A stretch of DNA of 64,000 nt from Charina bottae (taxonomy: Eukaryota; Chordata; Lepidosauria; Squamata; Charinaidae). Location: contig JALMGJ010000005.1 of the NCBI GenBank assembly GCA_023362775.1, forward strand, positions 82,997,921 through 83,061,920, given 5' to 3'. The notes under the pieces are model-generated. The model worked only from the letters and a program-made list of their open reading frames with translations, was not told the DNA's origin and did not search any database. How positions within the stretch are numbered: position 1 is the first letter of the stretch; every line of letters starts with the position of its first letter. Position numbers and translations under genes: made by a program. This document shows, in pieces, positions 1-9,975 of the stretch.

Positions 1-540
1 AAGCCATTTCTTTATATATTCTTTCTGTTTTTTTCCTTTTCCTTTCCTTTTCTTTTCTTTCTTTCCTTTCTTTTTTTCTTTTTCACTTACTTTTGTTATA
101 TATTTTTCTTTGAAATGTATTTTTATTATCTATGTAAAATCTCTTAATATTTTTTTTAAAAAAAGATAAGCTCTGTGGGAGATGCCTTTCTGAATTCATT
201 TCTAAAAGAACTCAGGTTATTACCACAATAAAATCACTGGTTTTATTGAGGGTGGGGAAGAGGCACACAAATGTATTTGTCATTTTGGGGGTCACTGATG
301 CCATCAAGTTTGAAAACCCTGGACTTGTCAGACTTGTTCATGAGTATTGCCATGAAAGTATTCTGTTGCAAGTAACATGGTTTAATTGTAGTTTAATTTC
401 AATCTTCCTATTTGAATCTGATATGTATATAGCACTGAAATAATTTCAAATATCAAGCCATTTACTGGGGTCAGCTCACTGCTGGTTAAGTATTAAGTAA
501 TAAAGTGGTATATATTCCCTATATACTGTATATCACTATG
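1..540. other. Unassigned intron/flank with pyrimidine tract
   Basis: A T/C-rich tract with TTTCC-like repeats covers about 25-115. Nothing coding or repeat-like was recognised in the remainder. The small open frame at 246-443 has no familiar content. Confidence 0.5.
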
Positions 541-887
541 CCCTATGGAACATTCTTCCCCCGGAGATAAGACAGTCCCCCTCGCTCCTGGACTTTCGGA
601 AAAAGCTTAAAACCTGGTTGTGTCAATATGCTTGGAGCGGGAAGGAGAAAGTACACTCTTGGGGATGGCTAGTGCCTTAGGGAAGCCATGGAGTGCCCTT
701 CCCATGGACTTAAGAAGATTCTGCCATTTGGATTTTACTATATTTATTATATTTATAAATTGTTAATTAAGATGTATTTTAGTCTATTTATAATTGTATT
801 TTAATGAATTGTACTCTGGAGTCCTTGGTGCTCTCTGAGCCTTGTTGTTTTCTTGCAGACATTTCATTGCCAGGCTAGGCAACATCT

Positions 888-1100
888 TCATTGTGAAAAG
901 GGAGTGGGACTTGCTCTCTGTTCATATACCATGGCTTGTCCTACTTGTGTTGGTGGGGGTGTTGTTCTCTCCTTGGTAGTTTCTTGATTGAGCTGTTGTT
1001 TGCTGCTTGGTTGATTGACTGAGTTAACAGTTCCTTGATTAGGGTATATTGTGCTGTTTGATTGTTCCTCTGGTGCTAATCCTGGTGTTAATCTTTGCAT
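888..1100 (-). CDS. Penelope small ORF (70 aa), copy A
   Basis: Homologous to the 70-aa frames at 7294-7506 and 9972-10184: MQRLTPGLAPEEQSN at the start and a Pro/Thr-rich end (TTPPPTQVGQ). It ends two bases before an ATG in the next unit's terminal segment. No known domain; it is Gln/Asn/Thr-rich. Whether it is translated is unknown. Confidence 0.55.
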   Translation of the reverse strand: MQRLTPGLAPEEQSNSTIYPNQGTVNSVNQPSSKQQLNQETTKERTTPPPTQVGQAMVYEQRASPTPFSQ

Positions 1101-1242
1101 ATCTAGGTGTTGATTGCTGGCAAGGAGGTGTTCTGGTCTTCTGGCTTTTCTATTGTCTCTTATGAATAGTATGTAAATGTTGTTTACCTCTATGTGTCTG
1201 TTGATGGCTGCTTTGTCTGAGTGCCAAGCTTCCAGGAATTCT

Positions 1243-2548
1243 CTAGCATTTTTGGATTTGGCTTGGTTTAAGATGCTCAGTTTCCCAGTTGAAAGTATGG
1301 TTGAGTTTGTCCATGTGTTGTGAGATTAAGGAGTTTTCATCGTGTCTTCTGACTGCTAGTTGGTGTTTGTGGATGCGTTCTGCTAGTCTTCTGCCAGTCT
1401 GTCCTACATAGTGGCTGTTACAGTCCTTACACTGTATGTTGTAGATAACTCCTGTTTTTTCTTCTTGGGCTACTGGGTCTTTTGGGTTACTTACGATGTT
1501 CTGAAGGGTTTTGGTTGGTTTATGTGCTACGGTGATGCCATGTGGTTGTAACAGTCTATTAGTAGTTTCTGAGATGTTTCTGATGTATGGCAGTGTAATT
1601 CTTTTTATAGCTTCTTTTGGTTTTGCTGCGGTGGGTTGAGTGGTCAGGCACTTTTTGATAAAGTTGCGTGGGTATCCATTTTGCTGGAAGATGCTAAATA
1701 AGTGGTCTGTTTCCTTCTTCTGTTGTTCTGGGTTGCTGCAGTGCGTTTGTACTCGTCTGAATAGTATTCTTACACAGCCCCTCTTGTGGGAGGCTGGGTT
1801 ATTGCTTTGGTAGTGGAGCACTTGGTTAGTGTGGGTAGCTTTCTGGTAGACTTGTGTTTCTAGAATGCCATCATTTCCTCTACTGATGAGGATGTCCAAG
1901 AAGGGTAGTATGTTGTTGTTTTCTTCTTCCCTTGTGAATTTTATTCCTTTGAAGACATTGTTGATGGTTTCATGTGTTTCTTCCAGTTGTTCCTTTTTTA
2001 TAATGAAGAAGGTGTCATCTACATACCGGATCCCTACTTTGGGTTGTATGTCTGGAAGTGCTATCCTTTCTAGATGTTGCATTACAATCTCTGCTATGAG
2101 TCCTGAGAGTGGTGATCCCATAGGTGTTCCTTTGATTTGTTGGTATATTTGTCCATCAAACTGAAAGTAGGTGGTGAGGTAGAGGTTGATGAAGTCCATG
2201 ATTCTGGGTATTTTGATCTTGGTGTATCTAGTTAGGTCAGGTTTGTTGCGTAGAACTGCTGCCATGGATTCTTTCGCTAGTGCTTGGTCTATGGATGTAA
2301 AGAGTGCAGTGACATCAAATGACACCATAATTTCATCTTCATCTATGTTTAGGTCTGATTTTCTGGAGGCACTGTAGTGGAGAGTTGTTAGAGTATTCAC
2401 TCCCCTCTACAAGTTTTCTTGTAGGTTCTTTAGCTATGTTGTATGTGGGGGTCCCTGGTAATGATACAATTGGACAGAGCGGTATGTCAGACTTGTGTAT
2501 TTTGGGACATCCGTAGAAGTGTGGGATGATGGGTCTGCTGCTTTTCAT
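1243..2548 (-). pseudogene. Penelope RT/GIY-YIG ORF, copy A, frameshifted
   Basis: 2548-2339 encodes the N-terminal RT piece (IIPHFYGCPKIHKSDI, PGTPTYNIAKE). 2400-1243 is a second frame starting near DEDEIMVSFDVTALFTS and carrying motif B (GTPMGSPLSGL), motif C (IRYVDDTF) and GIY-YIG (GVIYNIQCKDC, HYVGQTGRRLAERIHKH). Compared with copy B a few codons are lost and a frameshift falls near 2340-2400. The predicted GIY-YIG arginine (LAERIH) is present. Non-functional because of truncation and frameshift. Confidence 0.88.
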
Positions 2549-2655
2549 CCACCTCTGTTTTTGTACAGAATTGTACTCTGTTGCAAACCACCCAGAGTCC
2601 CACTCGGGGGAGATAGGCGGTGATAAATCAAATAAATAAATAAATTCATATATGA

Positions 2656-4174
2656 GCCAGACATCCTGAAGAGTGAGGTTGAATGGGCCTTAAGAAGCAT
2701 TGCTAATAACAAGGCAGCAGGAGATGGCGGTATCCCAGCTCAGCTGTTTAAAATCTTGCATGATGCTGTCAAGGTGATGCATGCCATATGCCAGCAAATT
2801 TGGAAAACACAAGAATGGCCATCAGATTGGAAAAAATCAACTTATATCCCCATACCAAAAAAGGGAAACACTAAAAAATGTTCAAACTATCGAACAGTGG
2901 CACTTATTTCACATGCCAGTAATGTAATGCTCAAGATCCTGCACGGTAGACTCCAGCAATTCATTGAGCGAGAATTGCCAGATGTACAAGCTGGGTTTAG
3001 AAAAGGCAGGGGAACTAGAGACCAAATTGCCAATATCCACTGGATAATGGAGAAAGCCAGGGAGTTTCAGAAAAACATCTATTTCTGTTTTATTGACTAT
3101 TCTAAAGCCTTTGACTGTGTGGATCATAACAAATTGTGGCAAGTTCTTGGTGGTATGGGGATACCAAGTCATCTTGTCTGCCTCCTGAGGAATCTGTATA
3201 ACGACCAAGTAGCAACGGTAAGAACAGAGCACGGAACAACTGACTGGTTTAAGATTGGGAAAGGGGTATGGCAGGGGTGTATACTCTCACCCTACCTATT
3301 CAACTTGTACGCAGAACACATCATGCGACGTGCTGGACTTGCTGAATCCAAGGCTGGAGTTAAAATCACTGGAAAAAACATCTCAGATATGCAGATGATA
3401 CAACTTTGATGTCTGAAAGCGAGGAGGAGCTGAGGAGCCTTGTGACGAAGGGGAAAGAAGAAAGTGCAAAAGCTGGGTTGCAGTTAAACCTCAAAAAAAC
3501 CAAGATTATGGCAATCAGCTTGATTGATAACTGGCAAATAGAGGGAGAAAACCTCTATTGACAAACCTCAGTGACACACTTTGTATTTCTAGGCGCAAAG
3601 ATTACTGCAGACGCTGACTGCAGCCAGGAAATCAGAAGACGTCTACTTCTTGGGAGGAGAGCAATGACAAATCTTGATAAAATAGTTAAGAGCAGAGACA
3701 TCACACTGACAACAAAGGTCCGCATAGTTAAAGCAATGGTATTCCCCGTAGTAACCTATGGCTGCGAGAGCTGGACCGTAAGGAAGGCTGAGCGAAGGAA
3801 GACAAATGCTTTTGAACTGTGGTGTTGGAGGAAAATTCTGAGAGTGCCTTGGACTGCAAGAAGATCAAACCAGTCCATACTCCAGGAAATAAAGCCAGAC
3901 TGCTCACTTGAGGGAATGATATTAAGGGCAAAACTGAAGTACTTTGGCCACATAATGAGAAGACAGGATACCCTGGAGAAGATGCTGATGCTGGGGAAAG
4001 TGGAAGGCAAAAGGAAGAGGGGCCGACCAAGGGCAAGATGGATGGATGATATTCTGGAGGTGATGGACTCGACCGTGGGGGAGCTGGAGGTGGCGACAGC
4101 CGACAGGAAGCTCTGGCGTGGGCTGGTCCATGAAGTCACAAGGAGTCGGAAGCGACTGAACGAATAAACAACAA
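2656..4174 (+). mobile_element. BovB (RTE clade) LINE, 5'-truncated
   Basis: Starts mid ORF2 (EPDILKSEVEWALRSI in degenerate form) and ends with the BovB tail cgactgaacgaataaacaac. AAATTCATATATGA at 2642-2655 and 4175-4188 is the target duplication. It inserted into the AAAT tail of the L2 just upstream, so it is younger than that L2. Confidence 0.93.
2756..4167 (+). pseudogene. BovB ORF2 C-terminal part, disrupted
   Basis: 2756-3409 carries RT motif A (FCFIDYSKAFDCVDHNKLW) and motif B, where GVRQG has become GVWQG. A short deletion near 3385 removes bases of the NINNLRYADD region and shifts frame. 3571-4167 carries the C-terminal part (VTYGCESWTVRKAERRK, RVPWTARRSNQSIL). Compared with the intact copy at 11772-14804 it lacks the endonuclease and has at least one frameshift, so it is dead. 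Confidence 0.92.
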
Positions 4175-4189
4175 AAATTCATATATGAA

Positions 4190-4600
4190 TCAGTCTTCTT
4201 CATTAACTGTGATTAAATTTAAATTATCTACCTGTCTCCATTTGAAGACTTACCTCACTGCTGAGGGCTGTGAATTTACAAAGAGAAATTATGAGGTTGT
4301 CAAAAACATCACTGAGGCCATAATGAGCAGATACCATGGAACATTTTCTGAAAGACAAATTATAACACTGTAAGAGAAACTACATAGTGAATGTTTCTAG
4401 ATTCTCCAGATCTTTCCCATTATTTTCCTGTGATACAAAAAGACTTGTTCAAATCAAGCTGGTAACTTTCAAATGATACCACGTGTGTGTTAATGATGGG
4501 CAAATTGACATAGTTTAATTGTGGATTAAATACAATAATCATTGCAGTGATGATAAAAGTTGATGGCATTCAGAAAATACAATTCTGTCTGCCAAAACAC
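4190..4600. other. Intron sequence, nothing recognised
   Basis: No repeat or coding similarity noticed between the BovB end and the SINE at 4602. The 62-codon open frame at 4185-4373 starts in the target duplication and has no familiar content. Confidence 0.4.
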
Positions 4601-4601
4601 A

Positions 4602-4806
4602 ATTTTTTAAAATTTTATTTATTTATTTATTTTCTATCCCGCCTTTATTATTTTTATAAATAACTCAAGGCAGCGAACATACCTAATACTCCTTCCTCCT
4701 CCTATTTTCCCCACAACAGCAACCCTGTGAGGTGAGTTGGGCTGAGAGTGAGTGACTGGCCCAAGGTCACCCAGCCAGCTTTCACGCCTAAGGCAGGACT
4801 AGAACA
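4602..4806 (-). mobile_element. tRNA-type SINE with AAAT tail
   Basis: On the minus strand it reads a degenerate tRNA-SINE body (gggtgaccttgggccagtca, ctcacagggttg) followed by a conserved tail (ttataaaaataataaaggcg) and (AAAT)n. A truncated relative lies at 44411-44546. Confidence 0.65.
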
Positions 4807-4974
4807 ACATCCATTTTCCACTCTTGCATATCTATTTATATGTGTTCACTGGAGTCAAATATTATATGCCTTTTTATGGAAAGTATCAGCAAGATTTCCT
4901 TAACATCAACGTTTTTTGGTCAAAATAAGGACATGGGATATAAAATAATGTTGTAGGCTGTGAAAGAGAGTTAC

Positions 4975-5211
4975 CTGAAACCAGAAATAGCCTTCTGGAT
5001 TATTGTTTCATCTAAGCTTTTGTCAAAAACATAGGAAAGGGCTGCAACAGTAGGTCCCCAGGTCATGGCAAAGAGGTCATGATCATAGCTGCCAGGTGGA
5101 ACATGCAGAAAGATTCCTTCATCAGTGGCTCCACGATGCAACAACACACTCCATACATAGTTTTCTTTTACTAAACCTGTCTGCTCCTCTGGCATCACAA
5201 TCTCTTCATTT
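4975..5211 (-). CDS. GBF1: GBF1 exon, end of Sec7 and following linker
   Basis: Encodes [20 protein letters not shown], then [12 protein letters not shown], the conserved [20 protein letters not shown] and ends AISGF plus two bases. Acceptor tctgatag/AAATGAAG, donor GTTTCAG/gtaact. It is the last exon recognised. The next conserved block (human KCAMISAHYGL) was not seen between 4975 and 1, so it probably lies outside. Confidence 0.96.
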
Positions 5212-5331
5212 CTATCAGAGATGAATACAGATGAATACAGAAACATTACATGATCAGTTGTTAAGCTGCATTGTAGCACATGTGCTAGAATTGCTCAACT
5301 CTCCTTCCAAGGGTGAATATAAAACACTTAC

Positions 5332-5414
5332 TTGATAGCATAATATATATCTTCTAACATGTCCTGGTCAAAGTCTTTGCCACCATTTACCCCTTTCAGA
5401 TTTTTTCGGAATTC
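5332..5414 (-). CDS. GBF1: GBF1 exon, Sec7 domain
   Basis: A short exon encoding [20 protein letters not shown] and EDIYYAI plus two bases. Acceptor aattacag/GAATTC, donor CTATCAA/gtaagt. Phase 0 in, 2 out. It is too short to give an open frame of its own. Confidence 0.96.
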
Positions 5415-5697
5415 CTGTAATTAGCAGTGAGAGAAAGTACAGCATTACATTCTGAATTCTGCAAATAAGCTGTATATTGTGATGTATTTTGGATACTTTA
5501 TTATGAAATGCAGAAGCAACATATCTTTGGAAGATTGTTTTGGGATTAGTTTCTAAGCTACTGCAATTCAAGCGAAAAAAGCATAGAAACAGGAGCAAGA
5601 AAGCTGAAGGTGCAAATATAAATCTGAATAAAGCCTGAGACGACAGAAAAAACAAGTTATTTAGGTTAGCAGATCCTATGAAGAAGAAATATCTCAC

Positions 5698-5823
5698 CTC
5701 TAACGTCATAGGTATATTCTGCTTGCGAACATTATGATTGTGCTGGTCAGTATTTAGCATGATAATTGCATAGGCCAAAGCAAAACAGGCATCATTATTA
5801 GCAAATGGAGTCCCAGTTGATTT
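5698..5823 (-). CDS. GBF1: GBF1 exon, Sec7 motif 2
   Basis: Encodes [20 protein letters not shown] and [16 protein letters not shown]. The MLNTDQHN loop is the second ARF-contact motif of Sec7 domains. The methionine in IIML corresponds to a brefeldin-contact position, so brefeldin sensitivity is predicted to be retained. Acceptor ccttttcag/AAATCA, donor TTAGAG/gtgaga. Phase 0 on both sides. Confidence 0.97.
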
Positions 5824-6213
5824 CTGAAAAGGAGAGTGAGAATGGAAATCAGATCCAATATAATGAAACTATAATATTATATTTAACTGAAAGGAAAATG
5901 ACACAAATTTAAGCCACCCTCCTCTAATAATAAAGAGTAAATAGAAAACAGTCTATAAATCCACACAAAAGGGTCCTATACATTGCCCAGCTTTCCTACC
6001 AAGGTTTGCCAATTTAGGATTGCCAAATCACTAAAACCAATCTTGGAGAATATTTCCCCCTACCAAATTTGTGTATATGACCCAACTGGATATGTGTGTG
6101 CATGTGTGTATATATGAAATACCATAGGCCATACTCCAAAAAAAAAAAGGCAGGACAAAGACAAAAATTTATAATCAATAATTAATATTAATTATTTATT
6201 ATAAATTAACGTT

Positions 6214-6543
6214 AAGTAAAGGTTCCCCCCACACATTTATGCAGTCGTGTCCGACTCTAGGGGCTGGTGCTCATCTCCGTTTGTTAGCCGAAGAGCCAGC
6301 GTTGTCCGAAGACGCTTCCACAGTCATGTGGCCGGCATGACACACGTGGAGCGCTGTTACCATCCCACCGAAGTGGTACCTATTCATCTACTTGCATTTG
6401 CATGCTTTCAAATTGCTAAGTTGGCAAGAGCTGGAGCTAGTGCGGAAGCTCACTCCACACGCGGGGCTAGGGATTCGAACCTCTGAACTTGCGATCTTCC
6501 GATCGACAAGTTTGGCGTCTTACCCACTGAGCCACCACGCCCC
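6214..6543 (-). mobile_element. Sauria-type SINE, full copy
   Basis: Minus strand: tRNA-like head with A box (tggctcagtgggtaagacg) and B box (gaggttcgaatccc), a conserved core, and a BovB-like tail (gagtcggacacgactgc) ending in aaccttta. The open frame across it is incidental. Confidence 0.9.
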
Positions 6544-6574
6544 TTATTATTAACATTATTTAAAATTAACATTA

Positions 6575-6748
6575 AAGCTGAAGAGCCAGCGTTGTCCGAA
6601 GACGCTTCCACGGTCATGTGGCCGCATGACACGCGTGGAACGCTGTTACCTACCCACCAAAGTGGTACCTATTCATCTACTTGCATTTGCATGCTTTCGA
6701 ATTGCTAAGTTGGCAAGAGCTGGAGCTAGTGCGGGAGCTCACTCCGAC
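6575..6748 (-). mobile_element. Sauria-type SINE, internal fragment
   Basis: Repeats only the core of the adjacent SINE (from gagtgagctcccgcac to cggacaacgctggctcttc), without tail or head. It lies about 30 bases from a full copy in the same orientation. Could be a truncated second insertion or a local partial duplication. Confidence 0.85.
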
Positions 6749-7267
6749 ATGTTAAATTAACAATTTAACTTATTTAACAATTTAATTTAAATTAAATTAA
6801 CAAAATTAACATTACTTGTCTGTAAAATGCAGACATCTGAGCTCAGCAAAGTTAAGACTTGTTTATTCTTTAATAAATTCCATTGAGTCCATAGGTTGCT
6901 ATTACATTGAGGATAGATCTGTTTAGCCCAAGTTACAAACTGGAATAGAAACAGGGAAAAACTTTCCTCAGATACTGATATGTTTTTTTTTCTCATTTGT
7001 TTGCAACCAAGAAACAGGGTGATAGTCATACGTACTGAGTTGCAAGCATAAAGGAATTGTATTTAGGTTGCAGTACGTTTATAGTAAGTTCAATTGAGTT
7101 CTGTATTCTTACTTCCAGGTAAATACACAGAGAACTTCTGATCTTGTCCACCTCTTTTTATTGCCTTCGATATTTGCAACGGACAACCTCACATTTATGC
7201 CTCTTACACATTTGCTTAACTGGGGAGTCTTTGGTGCTCCCTGAGCCTTGTTGTTTTCATGCAGACG

Positions 7268-7297
7268 TTTCATTGCCAGGCTAGGCAACATCTTCAG
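7268..7297 (-). ncRNA. Hammerhead-like core, 3' copy of Penelope array
   Basis: Same CTGAAGA, six-pair stem and GAAA arrangement as at 9942-9975, in the terminal repeat downstream of unit B. Flanking stems are not resolved. Confidence 0.45.
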
Positions 7298-7506
7298 TGC
7301 GAAAAGGGAGTGGAACTTGCTGTCTGTTTATATATTCTGGCTTGTCCTGCCTGTGTTGGTGGGGGTCTTGTACTCTCCTTGGTAGTTCCTTGATTGGGCT
7401 GTTGTGTGCAGTTTGGGTGATTGACTGAGTTAATAGTTCCTTGATTAAGGTCTATTGTGTAGTTTGATTGCTCCTCTGCTGCTAATCTTGCTGTTAATCT
7501 ATGCAT
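7294..7506 (-). CDS. Penelope small ORF (70 aa), after unit B
   Basis: MHRLTARLAAEEQSNYTIDL at the start, then Gln/Asn/Thr-rich, Pro-rich (STRPPPTQAGQA) and ending STPFSH. It begins 21 bases after the RT ORF stop at 7528. Its TGA is separated by two bases from an ATG that starts the next unit's MLPSLAM. No known domain. Conserved in frame and length in three copies, which suggests but does not prove that it is coding. Confidence 0.6.
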   Translation of the reverse strand: MHRLTARLAAEEQSNYTIDLNQGTINSVNHPNCTQQPNQGTTKESTRPPPTQAGQARIYKQTASSTPFSH

Positions 7507-7527
7507 ATCTTGTTGTTGATTGCTGGC

Positions 7528-9969
7528 CTAGGGGTCTTCTGGTCTTCTGGCTATTCTATTGTCTCTTATGAATGGTATGTAAATGTTGTTAACCTCTATG
7601 TGTCTGTTGATGGCTGCTTTGTCTGAGTGCCAAGCTTCCAGGAATTCTCTAGCATTTTTGGATTTGGCCTGGTCTAATATGCTCACAGTTTCCCAGTTGA
7701 AAGTATGGTTAAGTCTGTCCATGTGTTGTGAGATTAAGGAGTTTTCATCGTGTCTTCTGACTGCTAGTTGGTGTTCGTGGATGCATTCTGCTAGTCTTCT
7801 GCCAGTCTGTCCTACATAGTGGCTGTTACAGTCCTTACACTGTATGTTGTAGATAACTCCTGTTTTTTCTTCTTGGGCTACTGGGTCTTTTGGTTTACTT
7901 ACAATGTTCTGAAGGGTTTTGGTTGGTTTGTGTGGTACAGTGATGCCGTGTGGATGTAACAGTCTATTAGTAGTTTCTGAGATGTTTCTGATGTATGGCA
8001 GTGTAATCCTTTTCATAGCTTCTGTTGGTTTTGCTGTGGTGGGTTGAGTGGTCAGGCACTTTTTGATAAAGTTGTGTGGATATCCATTTTGCTGGAAGAT
8101 GCTATATAAATGGTCTGTTTCCTTTTTCTGGTGTTCTGGGTTGCTGCAGTGTGTTTGTGCTCGTCTGAATAGTGTTCTTACACAGCTCCTCTTGTGTGAG
8201 GTTGGGTTATTGCTTTGATAGTGGAGCACTTGGCTAGTGTGGGTAGATTTCCGGTAGACTTGTGTTTCTAGAATGCCATCATTTCCTCTACTGATGAGGA
8301 TGTCCAAGAAGGGTAGTGTGTTGTTGTTTTCTTCTTCCTTTGTGAATTTTATTCCTTTGAAGATGTTGTTGATGGCTTCATGTGTTTCCTCCAGTTGATC
8401 CTTTTTTATTATGACGAAGGTGTCATCTACATACCGGATCCATACTTTGGGTTGTATGTGTGGGAGTGCTATCCTTTCTAGACGTTGCATTACTATCTCT
8501 GCTATGAGTCCTGAGAGTGGTGATCCCATAGGTGTTCCTTTGATTTGTTGGAATATTTGTCCATCAAACTGAAAGTAGGTGGTGAGGCAGAGGTTGATGA
8601 GGTCCATGATTCTGGGTATTTTGATCTTGGTGTATCTTGTTAGGTCGGGTGTGTTACGTAGAACTGCTGCCATGGATTCAATCGCTAGTGCTTGGTCTAT
8701 GGATGTAAAGAGTGCAGTGACATCAAATGACACCATAATTTCATCTTCATCTATTTTTATGTCTTTGATTTTCTGGAGGCACTGTAGTGGGGAATTGATA
8801 GAGTATTCACTCTCCTCTGTGAGATGCCCAAGTTTTCTTGTAAGTTCTTTAGCTATGTTGTATGTGGGGGTGCCTGGTAATGATACAATTGGACGGAGTG
8901 GTATGTCAGGCTTGTGTATTTTGGGGCGTCCGTAGAAGCGTGGGATGATAGGTCCACTGCTTTTCATCCGCCTCTGTTCTTCTTTACTGATTTGACCTTT
9001 CTTGGTTAGGTCGTTGAGGATTCTTTTGACCTGGCTGTCAAGTTTCTGTATCGGATTGGAGCTTACTGGGGTGTAGGTTTCTTTGTCCTCCAGTAAATCT
9101 TTGGCTTTTTGTATATATTGTGATCTGTCCATGATGACAGTGGTGCGGCCTTTGTCTGCTGGGAGGATGATGATACTTTGGTCCATCTTTAGGTTTTTGA
9201 GGGCTACTCTGTCTTCTGCTTTCAGTTGGTTCTGTTTCCATGTCCTTCTGGTTTGTGGTATGATTATTTGTCTTACATTCTCTTGGATTTCTGTAGTAAG
9301 TCCTGTAGTTTTCATTGCTGCTTCAAAAGCTGCAAAGAATTCTAATTTATTTGCATCCTCTGTGTTATAATTGAGGCCTCTCTGCAAGATACTGTGTTCT
9401 GTAGTGGATAATGGGCGGCTGGACATGTTGACCACCCATTCCTGTTCCTGTACTTCTTTGTTTCTGGGGTTTAATTTAAGTAGTTTAGTTTGAAGTTTAG
9501 CTTTCCTTTTTTCTGCTTGTCTCAGAGATGTGGTCTTGATTGTAGTAGTCAGCCTGTTGATATGTTCAGGAGTCATAGTCTGTTCTAGTTGTTCTTTGAG
9601 GGTGTCTATTGTGTGTTGATATTTGTTTAATCTAAGGTGGGCGTCCATGATCATTAGCCGTATCATTTTTCGCCCACTTTGTTGTGCAATCTTCCATCCA
9701 GCTGTGCAGTTGATTGGAGGTTTGTATCTGACACTGGCGGGCAGGGCATGTTGTCGTAGGCATTCATGCAGAAAAAACAGTTGTTCTTTGGTGGAAGTTT
9801 GCCTACCTGCAAATTTCTCCCATTTGCGTGCTATCTGGAGCGTTTGACGCCCATATGTGGTACCAATCGAAGAGAATATTTGTAGCTCAGGGTTGAACTG
9901 GGGAGTCTTTGGTGCTCTCTGAGCCTTGTTGTTTTCATGCAGACGTTTCATTGCCAGGCTAGGCAACAT
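7528..9969 (-). CDS. Penelope-like RT with GIY-YIG endonuclease (813 aa), unit B
   Basis: Complete open frame. The N-terminus MLPSLAMKRLHENN lies in the terminal repeat. The coil-rich region (about residues 80-180) is followed by RT: DKGRTTVIMD near 275, motif A SFDVTALFTSID near 405, motif B GTPMGSPLSGL near 475, motif C IRYVDDTFVI near 510. The C-terminal GIY-YIG has GVIYNIQCKDC near 700 and HYVGQTGRRL near 718. The usual length for the family is about 800 aa. One oddity: residue 729 is Cys (LAECIHEH) where copies A and C have Arg, the position expected to be the catalytic arginine. Start chosen as the first ATG after the stop of the upstream small ORF. Confidence 0.93.
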   Translation of the reverse strand: MLPSLAMKRLHENNKAQRAPKTPQFNPELQIFSSIGTTYGRQTLQIARKWEKFAGRQTSTKEQLFFLHECLRQHALPASVRYKPPINCTAGWKIAQQSGRKMIRLMIMDAHLRLNKYQHTIDTLKEQLEQTMTPEHINRLTTTIKTTSLRQAEKRKAKLQTKLLKLNPRNKEVQEQEWVVNMSSRPLSTTEHSILQRGLNYNTEDANKLEFFAAFEAAMKTTGLTTEIQENVRQIIIPQTRRTWKQNQLKAEDRVALKNLKMDQSIIILPADKGRTTVIMDRSQYIQKAKDLLEDKETYTPVSSNPIQKLDSQVKRILNDLTKKGQISKEEQRRMKSSGPIIPRFYGRPKIHKPDIPLRPIVSLPGTPTYNIAKELTRKLGHLTEESEYSINSPLQCLQKIKDIKIDEDEIMVSFDVTALFTSIDQALAIESMAAVLRNTPDLTRYTKIKIPRIMDLINLCLTTYFQFDGQIFQQIKGTPMGSPLSGLIAEIVMQRLERIALPHIQPKVWIRYVDDTFVIIKKDQLEETHEAINNIFKGIKFTKEEENNNTLPFLDILISRGNDGILETQVYRKSTHTSQVLHYQSNNPTSHKRSCVRTLFRRAQTHCSNPEHQKKETDHLYSIFQQNGYPHNFIKKCLTTQPTTAKPTEAMKRITLPYIRNISETTNRLLHPHGITVPHKPTKTLQNIVSKPKDPVAQEEKTGVIYNIQCKDCNSHYVGQTGRRLAECIHEHQLAVRRHDENSLISQHMDRLNHTFNWETVSILDQAKSKNAREFLEAWHSDKAAINRHIEVNNIYIPFIRDNRIARRPEDP

Positions 9970-9975
9970 CTTCAG
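9942..9975 (-). ncRNA. Hammerhead-like ribozyme core at Penelope unit junction
   Basis: Minus strand reads CTGAAGA (fits the CUGANGA core), a six-pair stem (GTTGCC with GGCAAT, one G-U) around TAGCCT, then GAAAC. Hammerhead motifs are known in Penelope-like elements. I could not place stems I and III or the cleavage site with certainty, so this is a core match only. A second copy is at 7268-7297. In copy A (862-891) the first core C is A. Confidence 0.5.

Larger units (their letters stand above)
819..2567 (-). mobile_element. Penelope-like element, 5'-truncated copy A
   Basis: Minus-strand retroelement with RT and GIY-YIG domains, truncated upstream of the RT core. GAATTGTACTCTG at 806-818 and again at 2568-2580 is the target duplication. 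The copy lies inside the 3' UTR of an L2. It ends in the same terminal segment as copies B and C. Confidence 0.92.
541..2655 (+). mobile_element. L2-clade LINE 3' end, split by a Penelope insertion
   Basis: 541-660 encodes the C-terminal L2 motif (WNILPP, then SLLDFRKKLKTWL, in degenerate form), followed by 3' UTR. The element resumes at 2581 with the L2 terminal motif (ccacccagagtc, gggcggtgataaat) and an (AAAT)n tail. The part between (819-2567) is a Penelope-like insertion flanked by a 13-bp duplication. Confidence 0.85.
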
